This document shows, in pieces, positions 42,844 through 51,116 of a stretch of 64,000 nucleotides of DNA (positions are counted from its first letter, which is position 1; each line of letters begins with the position of its first letter). The position numbers and the translations under genes were made by a program. The DNA is from Leifsonia sp. Leaf264 (GTDB taxonomy: Bacteria; Actinomycetota; Actinomycetes; Actinomycetales; Microbacteriaceae). The notes beneath the pieces were generated by a model, which saw only the letters and a list, made by a program, of their open reading frames with translations, was not told the DNA's origin and made no database searches. The stretch covers positions 637,122 through 701,121 of the forward strand of contig NZ_LMMR01000005.1 of the NCBI RefSeq assembly GCF_001422325.1, given 5' to 3'.

Positions 42844-45800
42844 TTACTTTCCCTGGTCGGTGGTCTGACCGAGAACCTTGCGGATCTCTGCCTCGTCGGT
42901 GATGCCTGCCTCGACGAGGCGGGCGGAGTCTTCCTCGAATGTGGACGCTGAGGCTGCGTCGGCTACTTCACGGATCTCACCCAACGGGCGGTTCTCCATG
43001 ACGGCTTCGATGAGCTGGTCGTTCATGGTGAGGACTTCGTGGATCGGGACGCGGCCGCGGTACTTGTCCAGCGGGTCGACTCCGTCCCATTCCGGGTTGA
43101 GGCGGCGGACGAGACGCTGCGACACGATGCCCTTCACGGCGTCCATGACAGCGAGCGGGGAGTCCTGCGCGAGCTCGATGAGGCGGAGGGCTGCGGTGAC
43201 GTTGTCGTTGGCGTGGATGGTGGAGATGACCTGGCGGCCGGCCTTCGACTGGCGGACGGCGGCGGCAGCGGTTTCGTTGTCACGGATCTCGCCGAGGAAC
43301 AGGGTGTCGTAGTCGCTTCGGACGAGGAATGGGAGCAGGTCCTTGAAGCCAGCGCCGTTCTTCTCGTCGACCTCCAGCTGGGTGAGGCCGGGAAGGCGAC
43401 GCTCGACCGGGTCTTCGAGGGTCCAGACGGTGCGGTCTCCGGTCGCGACATGCATGAGGGAGCCGTGCGCGGTGGTGGTCTTTCCGGAACCCATCGGGCC
43501 GGCGATCATGACCATGCGGTTCGACGCGGCGAGCATGTCGTAGAACAGGTTGAGGTTCTTCTCGGAGAACTCCAGCTCCTCCAACGGCTTGACCGCACCG
43601 CGTGATGGGAGGCGCATGACGAGGGCGTCGCCGCCGTCTTCGGAGCGGAACAGGACGGCGCGGGCCTTGCGCACTTCACCGTCGACGGGGACGCCGTAGA
43701 TGGCTTCCTGCGGGACGAACGATCCGTCGGACGCGAACTGGGCGCCGGCCTTGAAGATACCCATCACCTTCTGCGCGTCGGCGCCTTCCAGCTGGGCGAA
43801 CTCCCGCATGGTTCCGTCGATGCGGGCGCGGAGGAGCAGGTGGTCGCGGGCGCCGTTGACGGTGGCGTGGATGTCTGAAGCGTCCATCAGGAGTGCTTCG
43901 TTGACCTTCTCGCCGAGCCATGTCTGGGCGTTGACGCCCGTCTCGATGGCGACCTCGCGGCTGCGGTTGATGCGTGCCGGAGTGGACGGGCGGGACGAGC
44001 CGAACGAGAAGAACGGGTCACGCTCGTTGACGATCGGTTCGAAGGCAGCACCCGGGTCGACACGCTGGGTGCGCTGCTCCGGTGCAGGCTGGTACGGGGT
44101 CGAGTCGTACGGGAGCTCGGCGACAGGCCGAGGCGCCTGAGGCTGCACTGGAGCCTGGTACGCCGGTGCGGGCTGGAACTGCTGGGCAGGAGCGGCGGGG
44201 GCCGGCTGCTGGAACTGCGGGTAGGCGGGAGCGGGAGCCTGCACGACGATGACCTGCGGTGCCGGAGCTTCCTCCTTCTTCACCACCTTCTTCTCGCCGA
44301 ACACGACGTTGGTCGGGCCGAGCCCACCGAACGGGGAGAACGGAGAGTCGGCTGCTGGAGCGGCAGGCTCGGTGACGGCGACGCCCTCCGCCTCAGTGAC
44401 GGGGTCAGCAGATACTTCGACGGGCTCAGCGATGGGGGCAGCGGCCGGGGTCTCGAACACTGCGGGCGCGTCAACGACAGCCGCAGCGGGCTCCTCGACG
44501 ACAGGCTCTGCGACGACGGGCGCCTCTTCGGGTGCGAACGTCTGGAACTCGGGAACCTCGACAGGCGCCGGCAGGTCCTCAGCGTTCAGGTCCGCCCAGC
44601 CGAACGGTGAAGCAGTGTCGTCAGCGGCGGGCTCGACAACCTCTGGCACGTCGTCCACCACAGCTTCCGGGGTCGCCTTGGCGTCCACGGCGGGGGTCTT
44701 CGACTTCTTCCGCTTCAGCCATCCGCGGCGGGCTCGAGGCTCAGTCGCCTCGTCGATGACGGGCTCAGCATCCGGGGTGGGGACGGTGGTCACCAGATCT
44801 TCGAATGACGGGAAAACAGGCACGGGCTGCGCGACTTCCTCAGCAGCCTCGGGCTCCGTTGCGACGTCGAGCTCGGTCTCAGCGACGGGCTCGATCTCGG
44901 GCTCGTCATCGGTGAGGGACTCGACGTCAGCGGCAGGCTCAGGCTGAGCTTCGGGCTCGGTGGCAGGGGCAACTTCGGGCTCGGCCGCGGCCGCCGGCGC
45001 GTCCTCAACCTCAGGCTCGGGTGTGATCTCGGTGTTGGTGGGCTCCTCGACCTCGGGTGCGTTCAGCTCCGGGTCGGTGGTGGCGGCACCCCAGGTGGGA
45101 GGTGTCCACGCCGGTGCAGCCCAATCCGGGGTCGCCCAGGCGGGTGCCGCTGCCGACTCCTCGGGAACTTTGTCTTCGCTGGCGGGCTCCTGGACGTCGT
45201 CGGCTGCGGGCTCGACACTCTCGACCGGAGCGTCGTCGATGACGTCCTCGTCGGAGGGTCCCTCTGCAGCAGTGGCGGTTGCATCGGCCGTGAGCTGGTC
45301 GAACTCGATGACATCGGGCGTCGAGTCATCGGCGAGCTCGACTGCGCTCTCAGCCTCGGGGGCCGGCTCCGTCTCGTCGACAACGGGGATCTGCTCAGTT
45401 TCGGTTTCGATTTCAGTTTCGGTCTCGGCCTCAACTGAAACCTCAGCAACGACGATCTCCTCAGCCTGATCGGCGGGCACCTCTGCCGGGTCCACCTCGA
45501 AGGCAGGGTCGTCCCACAGCTCGACGAGGTCGTGGTCGGTTCCCTCGTCAGCAATCTCGTCCTCGGCCACGGCGATGTCGTCAGCGACGGTCACCAGTTC
45601 GTCCAACGGCCAGAAGGTCGCCTCGAGCCACTCGGAGTCAGCAGGGACAACAACGGTCGCGGGTGGTTCAGCGGCGGTCTTCACGCTGACGCCGATCTTC
45701 TCGATCAGGTGCGTGAGGTGCGCGTCGGCGCGCACGTCAAGGACGACGCTCTCTCCGCGCTTCAGGACGGAGCCTGCGGGAAGGTCGTTGCGGGAAGGCT

Positions 45801-45885
45801 CGACCCGGTGGCGGGGAGGCACGGGGTTGGTGCGCTTCTTCTTGTCGTCGCGCTTCACATACGGGTTAGCGTGTCGAGGTGTCAT
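42844..45885 (-). CDS. pilB: pilus extension ATPase PilB/GspE-like with giant disordered N-terminus
   Basis: 1013 residues, about twice the usual length. The first 600 or so are acidic Glu/Val/Ala/Pro-rich low-complexity sequence, with short folded hints (WATPDWAAPAWTPPTW). The last 380 are the secretion ATPase: DASDIHATVNGARDHLLLRARIDG, Walker A GPMGSGKTT near residue 798, TLEDPVERRLPGLTQ, GEIRDNETAAAAVRQ and STIHANDNVTAAL. The tetracysteine zinc site of PilB is absent. The start overlaps no other gene; a class A motif lies 58 bases upstream. Confidence 0.85.
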   Translation of the reverse strand: MTPRHANPYVKRDDKKKRTNPVPPRHRVEPSRNDLPAGSVLKRGESVVLDVRADAHLTHLIEKIGVSVKTAAEPPATVVVPADSEWLEATFWPLDELVTVADDIAVAEDEIADEGTDHDLVELWDDPAFEVDPAEVPADQAEEIVVAEVSVEAETETEIETETEQIPVVDETEPAPEAESAVELADDSTPDVIEFDQLTADATATAAEGPSDEDVIDDAPVESVEPAADDVQEPASEDKVPEESAAAPAWATPDWAAPAWTPPTWGAATTDPELNAPEVEEPTNTEITPEPEVEDAPAAAAEPEVAPATEPEAQPEPAADVESLTDDEPEIEPVAETELDVATEPEAAEEVAQPVPVFPSFEDLVTTVPTPDAEPVIDEATEPRARRGWLKRKKSKTPAVDAKATPEAVVDDVPEVVEPAADDTASPFGWADLNAEDLPAPVEVPEFQTFAPEEAPVVAEPVVEEPAAAVVDAPAVFETPAAAPIAEPVEVSADPVTEAEGVAVTEPAAPAADSPFSPFGGLGPTNVVFGEKKVVKKEEAPAPQVIVVQAPAPAYPQFQQPAPAAPAQQFQPAPAYQAPVQPQAPRPVAELPYDSTPYQPAPEQRTQRVDPGAAFEPIVNERDPFFSFGSSRPSTPARINRSREVAIETGVNAQTWLGEKVNEALLMDASDIHATVNGARDHLLLRARIDGTMREFAQLEGADAQKVMGIFKAGAQFASDGSFVPQEAIYGVPVDGEVRKARAVLFRSEDGGDALVMRLPSRGAVKPLEELEFSEKNLNLFYDMLAASNRMVMIAGPMGSGKTTTAHGSLMHVATGDRTVWTLEDPVERRLPGLTQLEVDEKNGAGFKDLLPFLVRSDYDTLFLGEIRDNETAAAAVRQSKAGRQVISTIHANDNVTAALRLIELAQDSPLAVMDAVKGIVSQRLVRRLNPEWDGVDPLDKYRGRVPIHEVLTMNDQLIEAVMENRPLGEIREVADAASASTFEEDSARLVEAGITDEAEIRKVLGQTTDQGK

Positions 45886-45943
45886 TGGGGGTACCAGCCA
45901 AGGGTTCGGTGTCTTGGGCCGCCGGCCGACGGCAACAGGAAGG

Positions 45944-45952
45944 CATGTGGCG
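45944..45952 (-). promoter_or_regulatory. class A motif (pilB-pilT)
   Basis: CGCCACATG on the minus strand, 58 bases before the pilB start. Confidence 0.5.
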
Positions 45953-45960
45953 ATTCCGGC

Positions 45961-46785
45961 TCATGCTGGTGGTGGCGACAGGAACGCGTCGACGTGGGCG
46001 ATCGGGATCGTCCGTGACGAGTACCGACCCTGATTTCCGAGGTTGTACTCCTCGATGTGGACGGTCTTGTCTGCCAGGTTCACCGATTCGACGTACGCGA
46101 CATGGTTGGAACCCCACCATGCGACCCAACCGGGTTGGGGGTCGGCGGATACCGGCCAGTGATGGGCTTCCCAGTTCGCTTTCCACTGGGATGCGTCGCC
46201 GCCCTGAGGGGTGAGGTCCGACCAACGCCAACGGAGCTTGTTAGAGGTGGCTCCGGCGTCCTGGTTCAGTCGCCAGGCGACGAAGTCGACACACTCCCGG
46301 TAGTAGTACCCGATCGGTGACAGGCCGCCGCCTTCATCGTCTGTGAGCGCGTGCGGCCACGGGTAGTCGTCACCGGGCTCCACGCCGAGGGATTTCAGGG
46401 CTGCGAGGCGGGCAGCGTGTGCGGAGTCCGCTGCTTCCTGGCGGACCTGCAGTCCGGTGAGGGCGGCGTAGGAGTCGCGGGACACCTTGATGGTCGCTGC
46501 TTCCGCGGGGACTTCGATGTGCTGGGAGGTGTCGGCCGCCGGGGATGGTGACCGCTGGTAGTCGTAGCCGGCCGGAGATGCGTTCGCGTAAGCAGGCAGT
46601 ACGAGCGTGGCGATGAGCAATGTCGATGCGGACACAGCTGTGGTCTTCTTCAGGTTGATCCGAGGTATCCGCAGCTGAGTGATGCGCCTGTGGATGGTCC
46701 CGGTGAGCATGCTGGCGCACGCTGCCGCCTCTATGCGGAGGTTCCGCAGGGACGGCAGACGCGCATGTCGGGGTCGGTCGGCCAT
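45961..46785 (-). CDS. secreted CHAP-domain peptidoglycan hydrolase
   Basis: 274 residues. Long signal peptide (KKTTAVSASTLLIATLVLPAYANA) after an unusually long basic lead, a coiled region, then a CHAP domain: YYYRECVDFVAWRLNQ (catalytic Cys), NHVAYVESV (His) and VHIEEYNLGNQGRY (Glu/Asn). Cuts peptidoglycan bridges or stem peptides. The start ATG lies inside the loop of an 11-bp hairpin. Confidence 0.85.
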   Translation of the reverse strand: MADRPRHARLPSLRNLRIEAAACASMLTGTIHRRITQLRIPRINLKKTTAVSASTLLIATLVLPAYANASPAGYDYQRSPSPAADTSQHIEVPAEAATIKVSRDSYAALTGLQVRQEAADSAHAARLAALKSLGVEPGDDYPWPHALTDDEGGGLSPIGYYYRECVDFVAWRLNQDAGATSNKLRWRWSDLTPQGGDASQWKANWEAHHWPVSADPQPGWVAWWGSNHVAYVESVNLADKTVHIEEYNLGNQGRYSSRTIPIAHVDAFLSPPPA

Positions 46786-46816
46786 TTCGCCTTCAAGGCA
46801 TGTGGCGACCGACCCC
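46770..46816 (-). promoter_or_regulatory. 11-bp hairpin enclosing motif and start codon
   Basis: GGGGTCGGTCG (minus strand, 46816-46806) pairs perfectly with CGACCGACCCC (46780-46770). The loop holds the class A CCACATG, a small GCCT-tga-AGGC stem and the CHAP start ATG. It can act as the dUTPase terminator, hide the start codon, or both. Confidence 0.5.
46799..46807 (-). promoter_or_regulatory. class A motif (CHAP gene)
   Basis: CGCCACATG on the minus strand, 13 bases before the start at 46785. Confidence 0.5.
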
Positions 46817-46827
46817 GGTTTGGGCGG

Positions 46828-47304
46828 CTAGAGGCTGGCTGTCTTCCCGGAGACGATGACTTCGTTCGTGCCGGTGGATCCTCCACCGCCGACGCCGCGG
46901 ACGGAGTCGCTGAGCTCGCCGTCGACCTCAGTGAAGTCCGGGGTGAGGTAGTGCTGGTACATCATCTGCGCGACCCGGTCTCCGGGGGTGACGACGAACA
47001 CGGTGTCACCGAAGTTGTGGAGGATGACCATGATCTCGCCGCGGTAGCCGGAGTCGATGACACCGGGGGCGTTCAGGACGGCGACGGAGTGCTTCAGCGC
47101 GAGACCGGACCGCGAGCAGACCAGGCCGACGGTGTCGGAGGGGATCTCCTGCGCGAAGCCGGTCTTCACGAGGGCGTGCTCGCCAGGCTCGATGAAGTAG
47201 TGCCCGGTGGAGCGAAGGTCGAATCCGGCGTCGCCAGGGGTGGCTGCGGTGGGGAGGACAGCGTCGGGGTGGAGTCGCTTGAACTGGACGGGGATGGTGG
47301 ACAT
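46828..47304 (-). CDS. dut: dUTP diphosphatase
   Basis: 158 residues. Hydrolyses dUTP to dUMP, keeping uracil out of DNA and feeding dTMP synthesis, alongside the element's NrdEF. All five trimer motifs are seen: GDAGFDL, CSRSGLALK, APGVIDSGYRGEI, GDRVAQMMY and RGVGGGGSTG. An in-frame ATG in the class A motif (47361) would add 19 residues not typical of the family, so 47304 is chosen. Confidence 0.95.
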   Translation of the reverse strand: MSTIPVQFKRLHPDAVLPTAATPGDAGFDLRSTGHYFIEPGEHALVKTGFAQEIPSDTVGLVCSRSGLALKHSVAVLNAPGVIDSGYRGEIMVILHNFGDTVFVVTPGDRVAQMMYQHYLTPDFTEVDGELSDSVRGVGGGGSTGTNEVIVSGKTASL

Positions 47305-47358
47305 CGGGTGGGCTTTCTGGTTGTGGGTGGTCGGTTCGCCGGTGGGCGCTGACACCGT

Positions 47359-47367
47359 CATGTGCGG
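47359..47367 (-). promoter_or_regulatory. class A motif (dut)
   Basis: CCGCACATG on the minus strand, 54 bases before the dut start and 5 bases after the preceding gene's stop. Confidence 0.5.
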
Positions 47368-47372
47368 ACGGG

Positions 47373-47864
47373 TCAGAAATCGATCGGGCGGGTGCCGCCG
47401 ATCAGGCAGGTGTCCCAGTGGGTTTCCGGCATGGTGGTGGAGGTGAAGGTCCCGTGTCCGACATCACCGATGAGGCAGGTGTTCCCGTACCGGACTGAGA
47501 ACTGGACGGTCTCCTGCATGGTTCCGGCTGTCCCGTTGTGGTCGGTGACTTCCATGACGTCGTCGGGGACGCCTGCCGCACGGAACGCTTGGATGTACGC
47601 GGCGCCGTCCATCGCGCCTGTGCCTGCGACTGTTCCTGCGACCCGGTCGAAGAACCGTTCGGCTTGCGCCACCGAGGCTTCCGGGTCGTATGGTTCCGGG
47701 ACGGCGATGTGGCCTGGGTTCACCGCTGCAGCGGTCGGGGTCGGTTTGGGGGCCGGCGGTTCCGGTGGTTCCGGCATCAGCACGGTGTAGCTGAGCACGG
47801 CGGTGGCGATGAACAGGACGGTGACGACGGCGGACAGGATCAGCCTCTTGGTGGCTCGGCTCAT
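47373..47864 (-). CDS. membrane-anchored DUF6993-like protein
   Basis: 163 residues: one N-terminal membrane segment (LILSAVVTVLFIATAVLSYTVLM), a Pro-rich linker, then a small extracellular domain with VQFSVRYGNTCLIGDVG and a final DTCLIGGTRPIDF. The CLIG...TRPID ending is what I remember of DUF6993, found mainly in Microbacteriaceae; this is the best lineage clue in the window. The two Cys may form a disulphide. Overlaps the sortase stop (ATGA). Confidence 0.7.
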   Translation of the reverse strand: MSRATKRLILSAVVTVLFIATAVLSYTVLMPEPPEPPAPKPTPTAAAVNPGHIAVPEPYDPEASVAQAERFFDRVAGTVAGTGAMDGAAYIQAFRAAGVPDDVMEVTDHNGTAGTMQETVQFSVRYGNTCLIGDVGHGTFTSTTMPETHWDTCLIGGTRPIDF

Positions 47865-48634
47865 CGGATCGTCTCCACCCACTGGTCGAGGAGCGGTTGC
47901 ACGTCGGCGGGAGCTCCGCCGGCGCGGGGGTAGAACTTCTCCAACGTGGTGTACGCGATCAGACGTTCGCTCCAGGCGGTGAACTTCGGGTTGCAGGAGA
48001 TGAGGGTGAGGAGGTGATCGAAGCCGAGGTTGTCGGAGTCTGGCCAGTCCTTCAGCACCGACACCTGGGTCCGGTCCACAAGGTCTGAGTTCCGGAACCG
48101 GTACTCGTACCAACCGTCGGTTGTCTCGACGTAGACGGGGTCTCCGACGCGAAGCTCGGCGAGGTTGAAGAACGGGGACCCGTACGCGGATCGGTGCGCT
48201 GTGATGATGCTGTTGCCGGCTCCACCCAGCGGTGCGCTGCCGATGTAGTGACCGGCGACGCCACGGTCGAGGATGTCGTGCTTGTCGGTGCCTTCGACGA
48301 TCGCGAGCTTGAAGTCCGTTCCGAGCCTCGGGGCGTAGAGCACACCGATTGTCGTGCCTTGCTCCCACGCGAGGATGTCCTGTCCGGGGAGACGGTATTC
48401 CTGGTCGTACAGTTTCGAGGCAGCCTGCGACCCGGCGGGGACCGGGTGCCGCTCGAAGTCGGAAGCCCACGTCTCCGCGGTGGTGCTCGCTTGAACGGCG
48501 ACGACTTCAGCGGTGGCTTCGTCGGTGGCGACGAGTTTCCAGCCGAGGAACAGCAGGATGATGACCAGGCCGGTGATCAGCAGCTCCAAGCAGACCGCGA
48601 AGGGGTCAGCCCGGTGCTGGACGGCGGATGTCAT
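47861..48634 (-). CDS. sortase 1
   Basis: 257 residues. N-terminal membrane segment (LELLITGLVIILLFLGWKLV) and a sortase domain with catalytic His in NSIITAHRSAYG, Cys in LTLISCNP and Arg in WSERLI, as in class E sortases. Joins surface proteins to each other or to the wall. I find no LPXTG or LAXTG tail on any protein in this window, so its substrate lies elsewhere. Member of a run of overlapping genes with 48631-49146 and 47373-47864. Confidence 0.88.
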   Translation of the reverse strand: MTSAVQHRADPFAVCLELLITGLVIILLFLGWKLVATDEATAEVVAVQASTTAETWASDFERHPVPAGSQAASKLYDQEYRLPGQDILAWEQGTTIGVLYAPRLGTDFKLAIVEGTDKHDILDRGVAGHYIGSAPLGGAGNSIITAHRSAYGSPFFNLAELRVGDPVYVETTDGWYEYRFRNSDLVDRTQVSVLKDWPDSDNLGFDHLLTLISCNPKFTAWSERLIAYTTLEKFYPRAGGAPADVQPLLDQWVETIR

Positions 48635-49146
48635 CGTCGTGCCAGGTCGACGTGATGTGCGAAACGGTTGCGGGCCCGGTCACGGACCGCCGCGATCTCC
48701 TTCGCAGACAGGCCGTACAGGACGATCAACCCCGCCACGAAAGCAGCCATAGTGAGCGGGATGGCGTACTGCTTGCCGATGAAGATGAGCGCGGCGCAGC
48801 AGACGGCGCTGACGATCAGGTAGGACGACATTCGGCGCCAGAACTGCTTCCTGAACAGCGGCGATCGACCCTCCTCAGCGATGAGCCGGTCTTCCTCCCG
48901 CAGCCACAGTTCCACGTCGTCCTCGGATGCGAAGGTGATGGGCTCATCGTCGTAGAACACGGCGGATCGACGGTCGGCACCTGTGATGGTCCCGTGGACG
49001 GTGGCCGAGGCGCCGGTCTCTGAGCTGGCCTCCAGGTCAGCGGATTCGATGAGCATCATCACCTCTCCGCTGCCGTCGGGGATCAGCACCCAGCGGTCCT
49101 TGAGGGCGTCCTCGGTGGCAGTCCACGCGGTCAGTTTTCCGGTCAT
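48631..49146 (-). CDS. membrane protein upstream of the sortase
   Basis: 171 residues: soluble N-terminal half with WVLIPDGSGEVMML, two C-terminal membrane segments (SSYLIVSAVCCAALIFIG, AIPLTMAAFVAGLIVLYG) and a basic tail. Unrecognised. Overlaps the sortase ATG by four bases and the nucleotidase stop likewise. Confidence 0.7.
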   Translation of the reverse strand: MTGKLTAWTATEDALKDRWVLIPDGSGEVMMLIESADLEASSETGASATVHGTITGADRRSAVFYDDEPITFASEDDVELWLREEDRLIAEEGRSPLFRKQFWRRMSSYLIVSAVCCAALIFIGKQYAIPLTMAAFVAGLIVLYGLSAKEIAAVRDRARNRFAHHVDLARR

Positions 49147-50288
49147 GCGGCGATCACCGAGCGGACGGAGTCGATCAGGTCGAACGCTTCCGGCCACGCG
49201 AACATCCGGGGGCCGGTGACGAACTTGTTGTAGGACTGGTCGTACACGATCCGCTCCCAGGTGGGTGCGAGGAGCCCGTCGATGACAGGCTTGTCGTCGA
49301 AGAGGATGTCGCCCTTGATGAGGGTCTTGTCCTGGGTGAGGACGACCCTCTTCACCATGTCCTTGCCAAAGTGCTCGCCGATCGCCCACAGCTTGTCGGA
49401 CGCGCACGACTCGTTGTAGAGCGCCGGCGTGGAGCAGAACAGCACGTTGACACCTGCGTCGACGAGGGCGCGGATCACTTCGACGGCTCCCGGGAACACG
49501 TCGAGCTCGCGGAACAGGCCGGGCCATGCCATCGCCTCGCGGAGAGCGGCGGCTTCGTCGGCTGGGGTGTTGGGGAAGAAGTCCCATTCGTCGCGGGTGC
49601 CGGCGTCGGCGATCTTCACGTTCGGGTGGTTGATCCGGGCACGGCGAACGATTCCGCCTTCCCAGTCGAAGATGACACCGTCCATGTCGAACAGGACTGT
49701 GAACGGGTCGGTGCTGTAGTCGCGGCCGGAGGCGACATGCCCGGCGATGATGTCGAACAGCTGATCCCAGCTGGTCATCCGGCGGCCGGGGGTGTTCCGG
49801 TTGTACGGCTGGTCGAACACCACCTGCTCCCACTCGGGGATCATGCTGCCTGTGATCTCCGGCTTGTCGTCCAGCAGGATGTCGCCGCGGACGACGGTCT
49901 TGTCGAACGTGAGGATGGTGTTGGCTGCGACCTTGTCGCCGAAGTTGGCTGCGTTCCACACGAGTTTGTCGCTGGCGCAGCTGGGGTTGTCGGCTGACGG
50001 TGTGGTGCAGACGAAGTGGTTGATCCCCCGGTCGTGAAGCTTCCGGAACGCCTTCTGGGCGCCGGGGGTGACGGGGAGGTTCCCGTAGAAGCCGGCGGTG
50101 TTCATCGTGGCTCGGAAGGCGTCCCGCTCTTCCGCCGGGAGTGTGAGGTGGAAGTCCCACTGGTCTCGGGTTCCGGCGTCGGCGAACGTCAGGTGCGGGT
50201 AGGCGGCACGGACGTCACGGATGAGCCCTCCCTCCCAGTCGGCCATGGGGGCGTCCTGGTCGGAGAGCACGATGAAAGGTGTGGTCAT
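49143..50288 (-). CDS. tandem fused 5'(3')-deoxyribonucleotidase-like HAD protein
   Basis: 381 residues made of two copies of one HAD domain. The second (from about 190) keeps LFDMDGVIFDWEGG, FCSTPALYNESCASDK and GDILFDDKPVI, the NT5C pattern that removes phosphate from deoxynucleoside monophosphates. The first has LSDQDAPMADWEGG, CTTPSADNPSCASDK and GDILLDDKPEI: the DxD is kept but its surroundings differ. Length is twice the family's usual. Starts on the overlap with a 4-codon ORF opened by the class A motif. Confidence 0.85.
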   Translation of the reverse strand: MTTPFIVLSDQDAPMADWEGGLIRDVRAAYPHLTFADAGTRDQWDFHLTLPAEERDAFRATMNTAGFYGNLPVTPGAQKAFRKLHDRGINHFVCTTPSADNPSCASDKLVWNAANFGDKVAANTILTFDKTVVRGDILLDDKPEITGSMIPEWEQVVFDQPYNRNTPGRRMTSWDQLFDIIAGHVASGRDYSTDPFTVLFDMDGVIFDWEGGIVRRARINHPNVKIADAGTRDEWDFFPNTPADEAAALREAMAWPGLFRELDVFPGAVEVIRALVDAGVNVLFCSTPALYNESCASDKLWAIGEHFGKDMVKRVVLTQDKTLIKGDILFDDKPVIDGLLAPTWERIVYDQSYNKFVTGPRMFAWPEAFDLIDSVRSVIAA

Positions 50289-50296
50289 ATCCCCCA

Positions 50297-50305
50297 CATG
50301 TGCGG
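50297..50305 (-). promoter_or_regulatory. class A motif
   Basis: CCGCACATG on the minus strand; its ATG opens a 4-codon ORF whose TGA overlaps the nucleotidase ATG. Confidence 0.55.
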
Positions 50306-50332
50306 ATGTTGCCGGGTTTGCTGCATCCAGGC

Positions 50333-50740
50333 TCAGTTGCCTGCCGCCGTCGCATCTTGCATGGCTGCGTCGAGCACCGTCGCGGTGTCGCACCAGTCGG
50401 TGCTGCCGTCGTCAGCATGGACCAGTGGCGGTGCTGCGGCCGGCACGTCCGGCAGGGCATCTCCGGCGTTGGCGGCATGGAAGTCCTTGACGGCAGCGTT
50501 GAATGCTGCGGCGGCCAGCGGCCATTCCGTGTCAGCTTCGGTCGCATCCCCTGTCAGCTGCATCGTGCAGCCGTTGGACGCGATGGTGAGCAGCTGTGTC
50601 CAGGAGGACATCACTTTCGCGGAACCCAGCACCTTCACCTGCTGCACCCCGGTGACGCCTTCAGCGGCATCCGTCAGGCCGGAGCATCCGGACAGGGTGA
50701 TGACGGCGATGGCGGCTGCGGCGAGCAGGGCCTTCTTCAT
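50333..50740 (-). CDS. secreted lipoprotein (135 aa)
   Basis: Signal peptide with lipobox TLSGC at residue 19; the mature part has two more Cys (SNGCTMQL, TDWCDTA) that may pair outside the cell. Unrecognised. ATG overlaps the stop of the upstream gene. Confidence 0.75.
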   Translation of the reverse strand: MKKALLAAAAIAVITLSGCSGLTDAAEGVTGVQQVKVLGSAKVMSSWTQLLTIASNGCTMQLTGDATEADTEWPLAAAAFNAAVKDFHAANAGDALPDVPAAAPPLVHADDGSTDWCDTATVLDAAMQDATAAGN

Positions 50741-51072
50741 GCGGCGGCGCCGTAGGAGTCATGGGCAGCGTTCAGCAGGTCGAGCTGTGCCCGGTGGACA
50801 CCGTGGCCGACGAGAGGTTCGGTGAGAGTCGCCAGTGCGGGACCGTACAGTCCTGGGCGCCCGGAGAGCTTGCCGAGGAACTCAGAGGTTTCCGGGTCGG
50901 CATCGACGGCCGCTTCCGCGGCTTTCCGGTACCAGTAGCGGAAGTCGATGATGCTCTCAGCACAGTCTGCGATGGCTTCCCGGTCGGTTTCGGGGATGCT
51001 CTCCAACCATTCCAGGACCTGCTCTGCTGCGCGGTGGTTGAGGACGGTCTGTGGTTCGGCGATGACGCTCAT
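50737..51072 (-). CDS. unknown protein (111 aa)
   Basis: Helical, acidic, unrecognised (LEWLESIPETDREAIADCAESIIDFRYWYRKAAEAA). Coupled to the lipoprotein by an ATGA overlap. Confidence 0.6.
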   Translation of the reverse strand: MSVIAEPQTVLNHRAAEQVLEWLESIPETDREAIADCAESIIDFRYWYRKAAEAAVDADPETSEFLGKLSGRPGLYGPALATLTEPLVGHGVHRAQLDLLNAAHDSYGAAA

Positions 51073-51082
51073 GTGTTCAGGC

Positions 51083-51091
51083 CATGTGGCG
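51083..51091 (-). promoter_or_regulatory. class A motif, divergent pair (minus copy)
   Basis: CGCCACATG on the minus strand, 10 bases before the start at 51072; inverted pair with 51098-51106, 6 bases apart. Confidence 0.55.
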
Positions 51092-51097
51092 ATGGTC

Positions 51098-51106
51098 CGC
51101 CACATG
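51098..51106 (+). promoter_or_regulatory. class A motif, divergent pair (plus copy)
   Basis: CGCCACATG on the plus strand, 10 bases before the GTG at 51117: the same spacing as the minus copy. Confidence 0.55.
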
Positions 51107-51116
51107 GCTTTCCGTT

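Noticed and set aside
47373..48470. 365-codon minus-strand frame fused to the DUF6993-like protein
   Set aside because: The first part is an out-of-frame shadow of sortase 1; the real start at 47864 overlaps the sortase stop and gives a good membrane anchor.
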